Of a DNA stretch of 6,302 bases, positions 1 through 6,301 are shown in pieces. Both the position numbers and the translations under genes were made by a program. Numbering within the stretch: the first letter of the stretch is position 1; the number at the start of each line of letters is the position of its first letter. Under the pieces are notes generated by a model. The model was given only the letters and a program-made list of their open reading frames with translations, did not search any database and was not told where the DNA came from. The DNA comes from CAISIP01 sp031367285 (GTDB taxonomy: Bacteria > Pseudomonadota > Gammaproteobacteria > Burkholderiales > Burkholderiaceae_C): contig JANLPN010000275.1 of assembly GCA_031367285.1 (NCBI GenBank), positions 1-6,302 on the forward strand, read 5' to 3'.

Positions 1-847
1 GGCTGGGGATTTCGCCCGTGATGGCCGGCTTGTCGCGGCCACGCGTGTCCAGCTGCGGCAGGGCCGCCAGCAGCAACTGGGTATAGGGGTGTTTGGGCGC
101 CTCGAACAAGACACGCGTCGGTGCCAGTTCGGCCAGCCCGCCCAGGTACATCACGCCCACGTCGTGCGACACGTAGTTGATGACGGCCAGGTTGTGGCTG
201 ATAAACAAACAGGTCAGGCCCAGCTGCTCCTGCAGGCGCTTGAGCAGGTTCAGTATCTGGGCCTGCACCGACACGTCCAGCGCCGAGGTGGGTTCGTCGC
301 ACACCAGAAAGGTCGGGTTGCCGGCCAATGCGCGCGCAATCGACACGCGCTGGCGCTGCCCGCCCGAGAACTCGTGCGGGAACTTGCTGGCGTCGGCCGC
401 CGACAGGCCTACCTGCTGCAATAGCTCAACCACCCGCGGCATGACCTGGGCCTCGGGCAGCAGCTTCTGGAAGCGTATCGGCTCGGCGATGGCCGTGCCC
501 ACGCGGTAGCGCGGATTCAGCGACGCATACGGGTCCTGAAAAATCATCTGGATACGGTGCCCCTTTTGATCGGCATCCATAAATTGGACCGACCCTGCGG
601 TGGGCTTGTCCAGCCCGGCAACCAGCCGCGCCAGCGTGGACTTGCCGCAGCCAGACTCGCCGACCAGACTGAAGGTCTCGCCTCGGCGGATAGTGAAGCT
701 CAAACCATCCACGGCCTTTACGGACAACTGTTTGCCGCCAAGTGCGCTGGCCAGCATGCCCGAGTGCACCGGGAAATGGCGCGAGACACCATTCACCGTC
801 AGGCTGTCGCCAACCAGGGACTCGGGCGTTTTCAATACGGCGCTCAT
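1..847 (-). CDS. DppF/OppF-like peptide-family ABC transporter ATP-binding protein (C-terminus cut by window edge)
   Basis: This is the second cytoplasmic ATPase of the importer; it hydrolyses ATP as partner of the DppD-like subunit to drive solute uptake. I translated it by hand: 282 residues are visible with no stop before the left edge, and family length is about 325-350, so the missing part is probably the rest of the oligopeptide-type C-terminal domain. Visible motifs are Walker A GESGCGKS (residues 63-70), Q-loop Q104 in IFQDP, signature FSGGQ (160-164), Walker B ending in D184-E185, H-loop H218 and the HPY motif (253-255). All catalytic elements are intact. The ATG overlaps the upstream TGA as ATGA, with GGGAG 7 nt before it, which supports this start. 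The stretch between Walker A and the Q-loop is roughly ten residues shorter than in typical DppF. The family is certain; the substrate is unknown. Confidence 0.95.
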   Translation of the reverse strand, partial: MSAVLKTPESLVGDSLTVNGVSRHFPVHSGMLASALGGKQLSVKAVDGLSFTIRRGETFSLVGESGCGKSTLARLVAGLDKPTAGSVQFMDADQKGHRIQMIFQDPYASLNPRYRVGTAIAEPIRFQKLLPEAQVMPRVVELLQQVGLSAADASKFPHEFSGGQRQRVSIARALAGNPTFLVCDEPTSALDVSVQAQILNLLKRLQEQLGLTCLFISHNLAVINYVSHDVGVMYLGGLAELAPTRVLFEAPKHPYTQLLLAALPQLDTRGRDKPAITGEIPS

Positions 848-1854
848 GCTGCCACTCCCGCAGTTTCCTCGGCCAACCAGCAGGCGACCTGACGATTGCC
901 ACGGGCTTCGACCGCCGGGCTCTTTTCCCGGCATATATCCATCACGTTCGGGCAGCGCGGATTGAAGGCGCAGCCCACAGGACGCGCGTTGAGCCGGGGC
1001 ATGGAACCGTCGATCTGCGCCAGCGGACCGGTGATGGGCTTGAGCGAAGGAATGGCGCCCATCAGCCCGCGTGTATAGGGGTGTACCGGGTTGCGTATGA
1101 CATCCTCCACCGGGCCGATTTCGACAATGCGGCCGGCATACATCACGGCCACGCGGTCGGCGGTTTCGGCGATCACGCCCATGTCGTGCGTGACCAGCAG
1201 CATGGATGTGCCCTTGTCGCGACACAACTTGCGCAGCAGCTGCAGCACCTGCGCCTGGATGGAAACGTCCAGCGCGGTGGTGGGCTCATCGGCCACCACC
1301 AGGCGCGGCTCGGCGCACAACGCCAGCGCAATGACGATGCGCTGGCGCATGCCGCCGGAGAACTGGTGCGGGTAGGCCTTGAAACGCGCCTCGGGCGCCG
1401 GGATGCCGACGGCGCGCATCAGATCCAGCGCGCGTTGCACAGCCTGATCCTGCGATACCGGCAGGTGCGTGCGTATGGTCTCGACCAGCTGCTCGCCGAT
1501 CTGCAACAGCGGGTTCAGGCTCATGAGTGGGTCCTGGAACACCGCGCCGATTTCCTTGCCGCGCACCTTGCGCATTTCGCGCTGCGACAGCGTGTCCAGC
1601 CGGCGCTCGCCGAGCCTGATCTCGCCCGCCGCCACGCGCCCGGGCGGGTCGAGCAGGCCCAGGATGGCCATGCCGGTAAGCGACTTGCCGGCGCCGGATT
1701 CACCCACAAAACCCAGGATTTCGCCCGGCGCAATGGAGAATGATATGTCGTCCAGCGCCAGCAGCAGGCCGCGCCGCGTCGGTATCTCGACACGCAGGCC
1801 CTGTACTGTGAGGACGGGTGAGGCAGAGGAGTCTGTAGCCATGGCCGGGGTCAC
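844..1854 (-). CDS. DppD/OppD-like peptide-family ABC transporter ATP-binding protein
   Basis: This is the first cytoplasmic ATPase of the importer, 336 residues and full family length. In order it shows Walker A GESGAGKS (51-58), Q-loop Q107 in VFQDP, signature FSGGM (165-169), Walker B ending in D189-E190, H-loop H223 and the oligopeptide-type C-terminal domain with NPVHPYTRG (255-263). Four cysteines follow (C295, C301, C308, C325); this pattern matches the [4Fe-4S] site known from DppD structures, but a cluster here is inferred. The called start is a GTG that overlaps the permease stop as GTGA. An ATG twelve bases downstream (1842) would give 332 residues. Neither has a clear Shine-Dalgarno, and the difference lies before the ATPase domain, which begins near residue 14. 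The gene ends in an ATGA overlap with the next ATPase gene, so the two are probably translationally coupled. Confidence 0.96.
   Translation of the reverse strand: MTPAMATDSSASPVLTVQGLRVEIPTRRGLLLALDDISFSIAPGEILGFVGESGAGKSLTGMAILGLLDPPGRVAAGEIRLGERRLDTLSQREMRKVRGKEIGAVFQDPLMSLNPLLQIGEQLVETIRTHLPVSQDQAVQRALDLMRAVGIPAPEARFKAYPHQFSGGMRQRIVIALALCAEPRLVVADEPTTALDVSIQAQVLQLLRKLCRDKGTSMLLVTHDMGVIAETADRVAVMYAGRIVEIGPVEDVIRNPVHPYTRGLMGAIPSLKPITGPLAQIDGSMPRLNARPVGCAFNPRCPNVMDICREKSPAVEARGNRQVACWLAEETAGVAA
855..859 (-). promoter_or_regulatory. Shine-Dalgarno of the DppF-like ATPase gene
   Basis: The minus strand reads GGGAG, 7 nt before the ATG at 847, and lies inside the end of the DppD-like gene. It fixes the start of this gene, which is cut at the left edge. 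Confidence 0.65.
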
Positions 1855-2885
1855 TTCAATTTTGGGTTAAAGACATCACGCAGCCAGTCGCCGAGCAGAT
1901 TGATTGCCAGCACCAGCAGGATCAGCAGGGCGCCCGGCATCACGGTGACCCACCATTCGCCGGAGAACAGCACTTCGTTGCCAACGCGGATCAGCGTGCC
2001 CAGCGAAGGCGAGGTGGGTGGCACGCCCAGGCCCAGGAAACTCAGCGTAGCTTCGGTCAGAATACCCAGGCCCAGCGACAAGGTGGCTATCACCAGCACC
2101 GGCCCCAGCACATTCGGCAACACATGCTTGAACAGGATACGCAGCGGCCCCATGCCTATGAGCTTGGCGGCGTGTACATAGTCCTTGGACTTCTCCACCA
2201 GCGTGGCGCCGCGCACCGTGCGTGCGTATTGCACCCAGGTGGAAATGCCGATGGCGAAGATGACGACGAACAAGGCTAATTTTTCATGCACCGCGCGCGG
2301 CAACAGCGAATGCGACAGGCCGTCTATCAGCAGCGCCACCAGGATGGTGGGGAAACTCAGCTGCATGTCGGCCAGCCGCATGATCAGGTTGTCGAGCCGG
2401 CCGCCGGCATAACCGCTGACCAGGCCCAGCGAGACGCCCACCACCAACGCGAAGATGGTGGCGCTGAAGCTCACCATGAGTGAGATGCGCATGCCGTACA
2501 TCAGCGTGGACATCAGGTCGCGTCCCTGGCCGTCGGTGCCGAGCGGAAAACGCATCTGGCCGCCTTCGAGCCAGGCTGGCGGGAGGCGTGAATTCATGAG
2601 TTCCAGCGCGGCCGGGTCGAACGGGTTCTGCGGTGCCAGCCAGGGCGCCAGCAGCGCGATCAGGATAAACAGGAACAACACCGCCGCCGAAACCATGGCC
2701 GTGGGCGAACGCTTGAAGCTGTAGATAAAGTCGCTGTCGAGGAAGCGAGCCAAAGTAGACGGTGGAGTTGGCGTATTAGCCGAGAACACCGCAGAAGTGG
2801 TAGTGGGGTGGGAGGCGGCTACTTGCGTAATCGGCTCCCGCCGCTTCCGGGGCAGTGAGTCCGCAACGGGGGGCGTCCTATTCAT
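1851..2885 (-). CDS. DppC-like inner-membrane permease subunit
   Basis: This is the second channel-forming permease, 344 residues. I chose the ATG at 2885 because it overlaps the stop of the DppB-like gene (ATGA) and has AGTGAGG 5 nt upstream; reading frame continues further upstream but only inside the DppB-like gene. Membrane segments are predicted near residues 62-84, 134-158, 174-190, 203-219, 259-280 and 313-333. The family hallmark GTDGQGRDLMS (116-126) precedes the second segment. The cytoplasmic EAA loop that contacts the ATPases spans about 235-263, and LSFLGLGVPP (281-290) and the C-terminal DWLRDVFNPKLK are typical. The oddity is a long hydrophilic N-terminus: about 45 residues rich in Pro, Ser and Thr, with a basic patch PRKRRE (12-17), before the usual N-terminal helix. 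A GTG at 2789 is an alternative start but has no Shine-Dalgarno. Confidence 0.94.
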   Translation of the reverse strand: MNRTPPVADSLPRKRREPITQVAASHPTTTSAVFSANTPTPPSTLARFLDSDFIYSFKRSPTAMVSAAVLFLFILIALLAPWLAPQNPFDPAALELMNSRLPPAWLEGGQMRFPLGTDGQGRDLMSTLMYGMRISLMVSFSATIFALVVGVSLGLVSGYAGGRLDNLIMRLADMQLSFPTILVALLIDGLSHSLLPRAVHEKLALFVVIFAIGISTWVQYARTVRGATLVEKSKDYVHAAKLIGMGPLRILFKHVLPNVLGPVLVIATLSLGLGILTEATLSFLGLGVPPTSPSLGTLIRVGNEVLFSGEWWVTVMPGALLILLVLAINLLGDWLRDVFNPKLK

Positions 2886-3847
2886 GCAAGCCTCACTCTG
2901 GGGTCGACCTGGAAGTACAACAGGTCCACGATGGCGTTGATAACCACGAACAACAGCGCGATCAGCATCAGGTAGGCCGCGATCACCGGTATGTCGCCAA
3001 AGGTGATGGCCTGGATGATGAGCAGCCCCATGCCGGGCCACTGGAACACGGTTTCGGTGATGATGGAAAAAGCGATCAGGGAACCCAGCTGCAAACCGGC
3101 CACGGTGATGACCGGAATCAGTGTGTTCTTGAGCGCGTGGTGGAAGTGGATCGAGCGGTCCGCAATGCCGCGTGCCCGTGCGAACTTGATGTAGTCGGTG
3201 CGCAGCACCTCCATCATCTCCGAGCGCACCAGGCGCATGAACAGCGTGAGCTGGAACAGCGCCAGCGTGATGGCCGGCATGATCAGCGACTTGAGGCCAC
3301 TGGCGGTCAGCAGGCCGGTGCTCCAGGTGCCGAACCGCACCACGTCGCCGCGGCCGAAGGCCGGCAGCCAGTTCAGTTCGACAGAAAAAATCAGGATCAG
3401 GATGATGCCGGTCAAGAACGACGGTATCGAGACTCCGATCAACGACACCACCTGCATGGTCTGGGCCAGCCAGGAGTTGCGCTTGATGCCGGCGTACACC
3501 CCCATCGGTATGCCCAGCCCCAGTGCCAGGATGGCGGCGCACAGGCTCAGCTCCAGCGTGGCAGGTATACGCGACACCAGCACCTGGCGCACCGGCTCCA
3601 GGTTGCGGTAAGAGATGCCGAACTCGCCCTGGACGGCGAGCCCCACATACTTGACGAAGCGCAGCAGCAGCGGCTGGTCCAGCCCGAGCGACTTGCGCAT
3701 GGCGTCCTTCTGTTCGATGGTGACGGTGTCACCCAGCAGGTTGTTGACCGGGTCGCCGATGTAGTTGAACAGCAGGAAGGAGATGAAGGTCACGCCTACC
3801 ATCACCAGCAGGCCATTCCACAGACGGGTTGAGAGGAAACGCAGCAT
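2882..3847 (-). CDS. DppB-like inner-membrane permease subunit
   Basis: This is the first channel-forming permease, 321 residues, a normal length for the family. It begins MLRFL directly before the first membrane segment (about 9-29), which is the usual DppB start. Further segments are predicted near 97-119, 131-157, 187-207, 244-266 and 285-313. The periplasmic region after segment one carries the conserved GLDQPL motif (55-60). The EAA loop that docks onto the ATPases is at about 218-241, with the G of ARARG and the following HALKN in place. It ends with DPRVRL, as most DppB proteins do. The gene lies 30 bp after the binding-protein gene and its Shine-Dalgarno is poor (AGG about 10 nt upstream), which suggests lower translation than the binding protein. 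Its stop overlaps the next start as ATGA. Confidence 0.95.
   Translation of the reverse strand: MLRFLSTRLWNGLLVMVGVTFISFLLFNYIGDPVNNLLGDTVTIEQKDAMRKSLGLDQPLLLRFVKYVGLAVQGEFGISYRNLEPVRQVLVSRIPATLELSLCAAILALGLGIPMGVYAGIKRNSWLAQTMQVVSLIGVSIPSFLTGIILILIFSVELNWLPAFGRGDVVRFGTWSTGLLTASGLKSLIMPAITLALFQLTLFMRLVRSEMMEVLRTDYIKFARARGIADRSIHFHHALKNTLIPVITVAGLQLGSLIAFSIITETVFQWPGMGLLIIQAITFGDIPVIAAYLMLIALLFVVINAIVDLLYFQVDPRVRLA
2891..2897 (-). promoter_or_regulatory. Shine-Dalgarno of the DppC-like permease gene
   Basis: The minus strand reads AGTGAGG, 5 nt before the ATG at 2885, and lies inside the end of the DppB-like gene. Together with the ATGA overlap it supports starting the permease here rather than at the GTG at 2789. 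Confidence 0.6.
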
Positions 3848-3865
3848 GGGAAGGGCCTGTGGTGG

Positions 3866-3880
3866 TGAGCGGGTTGCTCA
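3866..3880 (-). other. Small intercistronic stem-loop at the stop of the binding-protein gene
   Basis: The minus strand reads TGAGC-AACCC-GCTCA, a perfect 5-bp stem with a 5-base loop whose first three bases are the TGA stop. It has no U-tract, so it is not an intrinsic terminator. Position between binding-protein and permease genes matches where mRNA-stabilising hairpins occur in other importer operons, but the stem is short and may be chance. Confidence 0.4.
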
Positions 3881-5455
3881 GGGAGCGGTTACCAGCCACA
3901 GGCGCAGCTGGTTGTCCGGCGCCTGCCGGAGTTCTACGCCCTTGCGCGCGGCCCAGGTGATGGGTTGCTGGTGCAGGGGAATGTAGGCCACGTCATTGCG
4001 GATGATGTTGGTGGCCTCGGCCATCAGGGCCGTGCGTTTGGCGGTGTCGAGTTCGGATGCGATCTTGGGCAACACGGCGTCGAAGGCCGGGTTCGAATAA
4101 CCGCCCGCGTTCAGGCCGCCTTCGGTCTTGGTGCGTGTGGCGGCCACGTCGGACAGCAGGGCGTAGGAGTCGGCCATGGGCAGGCCGGCATGGCCTATCA
4201 GGTAAAGCGAGATGTCCTGCTGGTTCAGGCGCACGTTCCACTTGGCCACCGGTTCGATCTGCGGCGTGATCTTGACGTTGATACGCCCCAGCATGGAGAT
4301 GATGGCCAGGCAGATCTGTTCGTCATACACGTACCGGTTGTTCGGGCACTGCATGCCGACCGTGAAGCCGTTCGGGTAACCGGCCTCGGCCAGCAGCTTC
4401 TTGGCGGCCTCGGGGTCGTAGGGCACCACACGCGTATTCAGGTTCTTGGGTGCGCCGTTGAGTTGCGGGGACAGAACCATGCCGGCCGGCCAGGACACGC
4501 CGCGCATCACGGCGCGCTTGATGCCTTCCACATCGATGGCGGCGTACAGCGCCTTGCGCACGCGGATGTCCTTGAACGGGTTCTTGCCCTTGACGTCGGA
4601 GTACAACAGCTCGTCACGGGCCTGGTCCATGCCGAGGAAAATGGTGCGCAGTTCCGGGCCCTGCACCACGGTGAAGGCGCCCGAGCTGTTGATACGCGCC
4701 ACGTCCTGCAGCGGCACGTTGACGGTGGCATCCAACGCCCCGGACAGCAGCGACGAGGTGCGTGTGGCGTCTGACTGAATGGGCGTGAAGTCGATTTCGG
4801 TCAGGTTGTGTTTGGGTTTGTCCCACCAGTTGGGGTTGGTCACCAGCACGGTCTTGACGTCCACTTCACGCGACTTGAGCATGAAGGGGCCGGTGCCGTT
4901 GGTATTGCGGTTGGCGAAGTTTTCCTTCTTCTGCTGCAGGTCGCTGGCCTCGGTGGCGCTGTTCTTTTCGCTCCAGCTCTTGCTCATGACGGTGAGGTTG
5001 AGCAACTCGTTTAGCAGCAGCGGAAAGGGCGCCTTGGTCTCTACGTCGACCGTAAAGGCATCGACCTTGCGCACCTCCTTGACATTGCCCAGGTTGAGCC
5101 TGGAGATGGAGCCGGGCGTCTGCACGCGTTGCCAGCTGAACACCACGTCGTCGGCCGTCATCGCTTCACCACCATGGAACTTGACGTTGCGGCGCAGCTT
5201 GAAGCGCCACACGGTCGGGCTCACCGACGACCAGGACTCGGCCAGCGCGGGCTCGATCTCGACCTTGTCGTTGAAGCGCACCAGGCCTTCGTAGATGTTG
5301 TTCATGAACGAGTTCGTGAACGAGTTGTTGGTGGAATACGGGTCCATGGACAAGGCGTCGGCGGACGCGGTCCAGGTAAAGGTCTTGGCCTGGATGGAAG
5401 TGGCGCCGAGGGCCAGGGATACCGCCAGCCCGATTGCCAGCATTTGCTTTTTCAT
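3878..5455 (-). CDS. Periplasmic family-5 extracellular solute-binding protein (DppA/OppA-like)
   Basis: This periplasmic receptor of the importer is 525 residues long, normal for family 5. It has a Sec signal peptide: KK at residues 2-3, a hydrophobic core, and a likely cleavage after QA at residue 23. There is no lipobox cysteine, so the mature protein should be soluble. The family-5 signature is clear: ALAESW (70-75), then W83-R-F-K-L-R, VKFHGGE (91-97) and TADDVVFSWQR (100-110). Other typical segments are GTGPF (187-191) and the C-terminal YIPLHQQP (491-498). The mature protein has only two cysteines, C370 and C382, flanking NNRYVYDEQ; a disulfide is plausible. A short tandem repeat encodes NSF-T-NSF-M near residues 44-51. 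The start has a strong Shine-Dalgarno (AAGGAG, 9-nt spacing). Peptides are the default ligand for the family, but nickel, opines, sugars and other compounds are also known, so the substrate is open. Confidence 0.95.
   Translation of the reverse strand: MKKQMLAIGLAVSLALGATSIQAKTFTWTASADALSMDPYSTNNSFTNSFMNNIYEGLVRFNDKVEIEPALAESWSSVSPTVWRFKLRRNVKFHGGEAMTADDVVFSWQRVQTPGSISRLNLGNVKEVRKVDAFTVDVETKAPFPLLLNELLNLTVMSKSWSEKNSATEASDLQQKKENFANRNTNGTGPFMLKSREVDVKTVLVTNPNWWDKPKHNLTEIDFTPIQSDATRTSSLLSGALDATVNVPLQDVARINSSGAFTVVQGPELRTIFLGMDQARDELLYSDVKGKNPFKDIRVRKALYAAIDVEGIKRAVMRGVSWPAGMVLSPQLNGAPKNLNTRVVPYDPEAAKKLLAEAGYPNGFTVGMQCPNNRYVYDEQICLAIISMLGRINVKITPQIEPVAKWNVRLNQQDISLYLIGHAGLPMADSYALLSDVAATRTKTEGGLNAGGYSNPAFDAVLPKIASELDTAKRTALMAEATNIIRNDVAYIPLHQQPITWAARKGVELRQAPDNQLRLWLVTAP
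5305..5328 (-). repeat. Tandem 12-bp repeat within the binding-protein gene
   Basis: Two adjacent 12-bp units share 10 of 12 bases and encode the NSFT/NSFM pair at about residues 44-51 of the precursor, close to the mature N-terminus and just before the conserved IYEGLVR segment. Confidence 0.6.
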
Positions 5456-5464
5456 GGGAACTAA

Positions 5465-5470
5465 CTCCTT
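5465..5470 (-). promoter_or_regulatory. Strong Shine-Dalgarno of the binding-protein gene
   Basis: On the minus strand this reads AAGGAG, 9 nt before the ATG at 5455. It is the best ribosome-binding site in the window and fixes the start of the signal peptide. It fits the need for more binding protein than membrane subunits. Confidence 0.85.
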
Positions 5471-5500
5471 GGTGAAAGATGAAAACGAAAACTATTTTTT
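5471..5500 (-). other. AT-rich strip between regulator and binding-protein genes
   Basis: Twenty-two of 30 bases are A or T in an otherwise GC-rich window, including a tandem GAAAAC pair on the plus strand (5481-5492) and a run of six A on the minus strand at the regulator's 3' end. No clear -35/-10 pair, palindromic operator or terminator is visible. An unstructured leader that helps ribosome loading on the binding-protein gene is my reading, but it is inference. Confidence 0.5.
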
Positions 5501-6301
5501 GCCGGTCTTGCGGCCGGGCTTGTGTTGTGACGCCACAGCGACGGCGGGTGCCGCAATGTCCGGTGCCGCCCCCAGGGCTTGGGCCAGGTCCAGGACAGGC
5601 GCGTCCTCCTGATCCAGCCGCAGCTGGCGCTCGCAACCGATCAGGTGGTCTTCCATCAGGCGCTCGGCTACTGCGTAGTCGCCGGCCTCGATGGCGTCCA
5701 GGATTTCCAGGTGCTCGTGCACCGAGCAGGTATTGGTGCCGGGCACGTCGTACAACGCCGTCATGAGCGAGGTCTGCGATACCACGCGTTTCAGGTGCTG
5801 GTTCAGCGCCGCGTTGCCGGTCGCCGCAGCCAGGTCGAGGTGGAACTTGCCGGCCAGGCGGATATAACGGCCGTTGTCGCCAACGCGGTTGGCCTCGCGC
5901 TCCTCGGCCACCTGCACGCGCACATCGTTGAGCCAGAGCTGTTGGCTGCTCTTGGCCAGCGTGCGCACCACGCCCGCTTCCAGGATGCGCCGCAGGCCAT
6001 ACGTGTCGCGCGTGTACTCCACCGAAGGCCGCGCCACAAACGCGCCGCGGTTGGGGATCAGGTCCACCAGCTGCTCCGTGGCCAGCCGGTCCAGCACCTT
6101 GCGGATCACGCCGCGTGTGGTGCCGTAGATGCGACACAGGTCGGCCTCCGGCAGCTTGGTGCCGGGCTTGACGCGGTGCTCATAAATCGCGAGCTCGATC
6201 TGGTTCTGGATACGTGTCTCGTCGCTTTCGTCCCGCGCAGGCGCCTCTGCCGCGTGGCCTTCGGCGGCGTGGCCCTGGGAATTGCTGGGGTTGAGGGTCA
6301 T
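5492..6301 (-). CDS. GntR-family transcriptional regulator, FCD (FadR/VanR-type) subfamily
   Basis: This is a DNA-binding regulator, probably of the importer operon it heads. The visible protein is 269 residues. The N-terminal winged helix-turn-helix spans about 30-93: IQNQIELAI, then GTKLPEADLCRIYG and TTRGVIRKVLDRL, ending in the wing NRGAFVA (84-90). The FCD ligand-binding domain follows (about 95-230), with FH at 153-154, EHLEILDAI (196-204) and DHL (218-220). H154, H197 and H219 match three usual metal ligands, but the usual Asp four residues before the first His is A150. Residues 10-19 are a duplicated GHAAE. The last 35 or so residues form an Ala/Pro-rich tail ending KPGRKTGKK, probably disordered. 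The ATG sits one base from the window edge, so its Shine-Dalgarno is not visible and the start could lie further upstream. It ends 36 bp before the binding-protein gene. Confidence 0.92.
   Translation of the reverse strand: MTLNPSNSQGHAAEGHAAEAPARDESDETRIQNQIELAIYEHRVKPGTKLPEADLCRIYGTTRGVIRKVLDRLATEQLVDLIPNRGAFVARPSVEYTRDTYGLRRILEAGVVRTLAKSSQQLWLNDVRVQVAEEREANRVGDNGRYIRLAGKFHLDLAAATGNAALNQHLKRVVSQTSLMTALYDVPGTNTCSVHEHLEILDAIEAGDYAVAERLMEDHLIGCERQLRLDQEDAPVLDLAQALGAAPDIAAPAVAVASQHKPGRKTGKK
6245..6274 (-). repeat. Tandem 15-bp duplication in the regulator's N-terminus
   Basis: Two adjacent 15-bp units each encode GHAAE (residues 10-14 and 15-19). They differ only at third codon positions. They lie in the likely flexible segment before the helix-turn-helix domain. 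Confidence 0.7.

Noticed and set aside
742..1743. Long plus-strand open frame (333 codons) opposite the DppD-like ATPase
   Set aside because: It is a composition artefact antisense to a gene with all ABC motifs; its protein is Arg/His/Gln-rich and unrecognisable.
2886..3542. Upstream extension of the DppC-like frame to give a 563-residue protein
   Set aside because: The extra 219 residues lie wholly inside the DppB-like gene in another frame and have no membrane-protein character; the ATGA overlap marks the real start.
2855..3832. Long plus-strand open frame (325 codons) opposite the DppB-like permease
   Set aside because: It is rich in Gln, His and Asp with no domain sense, and lies antisense to a clear permease. 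High third-position GC removes stops from this frame.
3866..3880. Intrinsic terminator after the binding-protein gene
   Set aside because: The stem is only 5 bp and no T-run follows on the minus strand; the permease gene begins just downstream.
3965..4774. Plus-strand open frame (269 codons) opposite the binding protein
   Set aside because: Antisense shadow of a clear family-5 gene; no ribosome-binding site or recognisable domain was seen.
5456..5491. GntR operator in the gap before the binding-protein gene
   Set aside because: I found no inverted repeat resembling the FCD-type TNGTNNNACNA pattern in these 36 bases.
5484..5500. Programmed frameshift at the A-run at the end of the regulator gene
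   Set aside because: The run is AAA AAA TAG with no A-AAA-AAG heptamer or stimulatory structure, and a -1 shift would add only about eleven codons before a stop.
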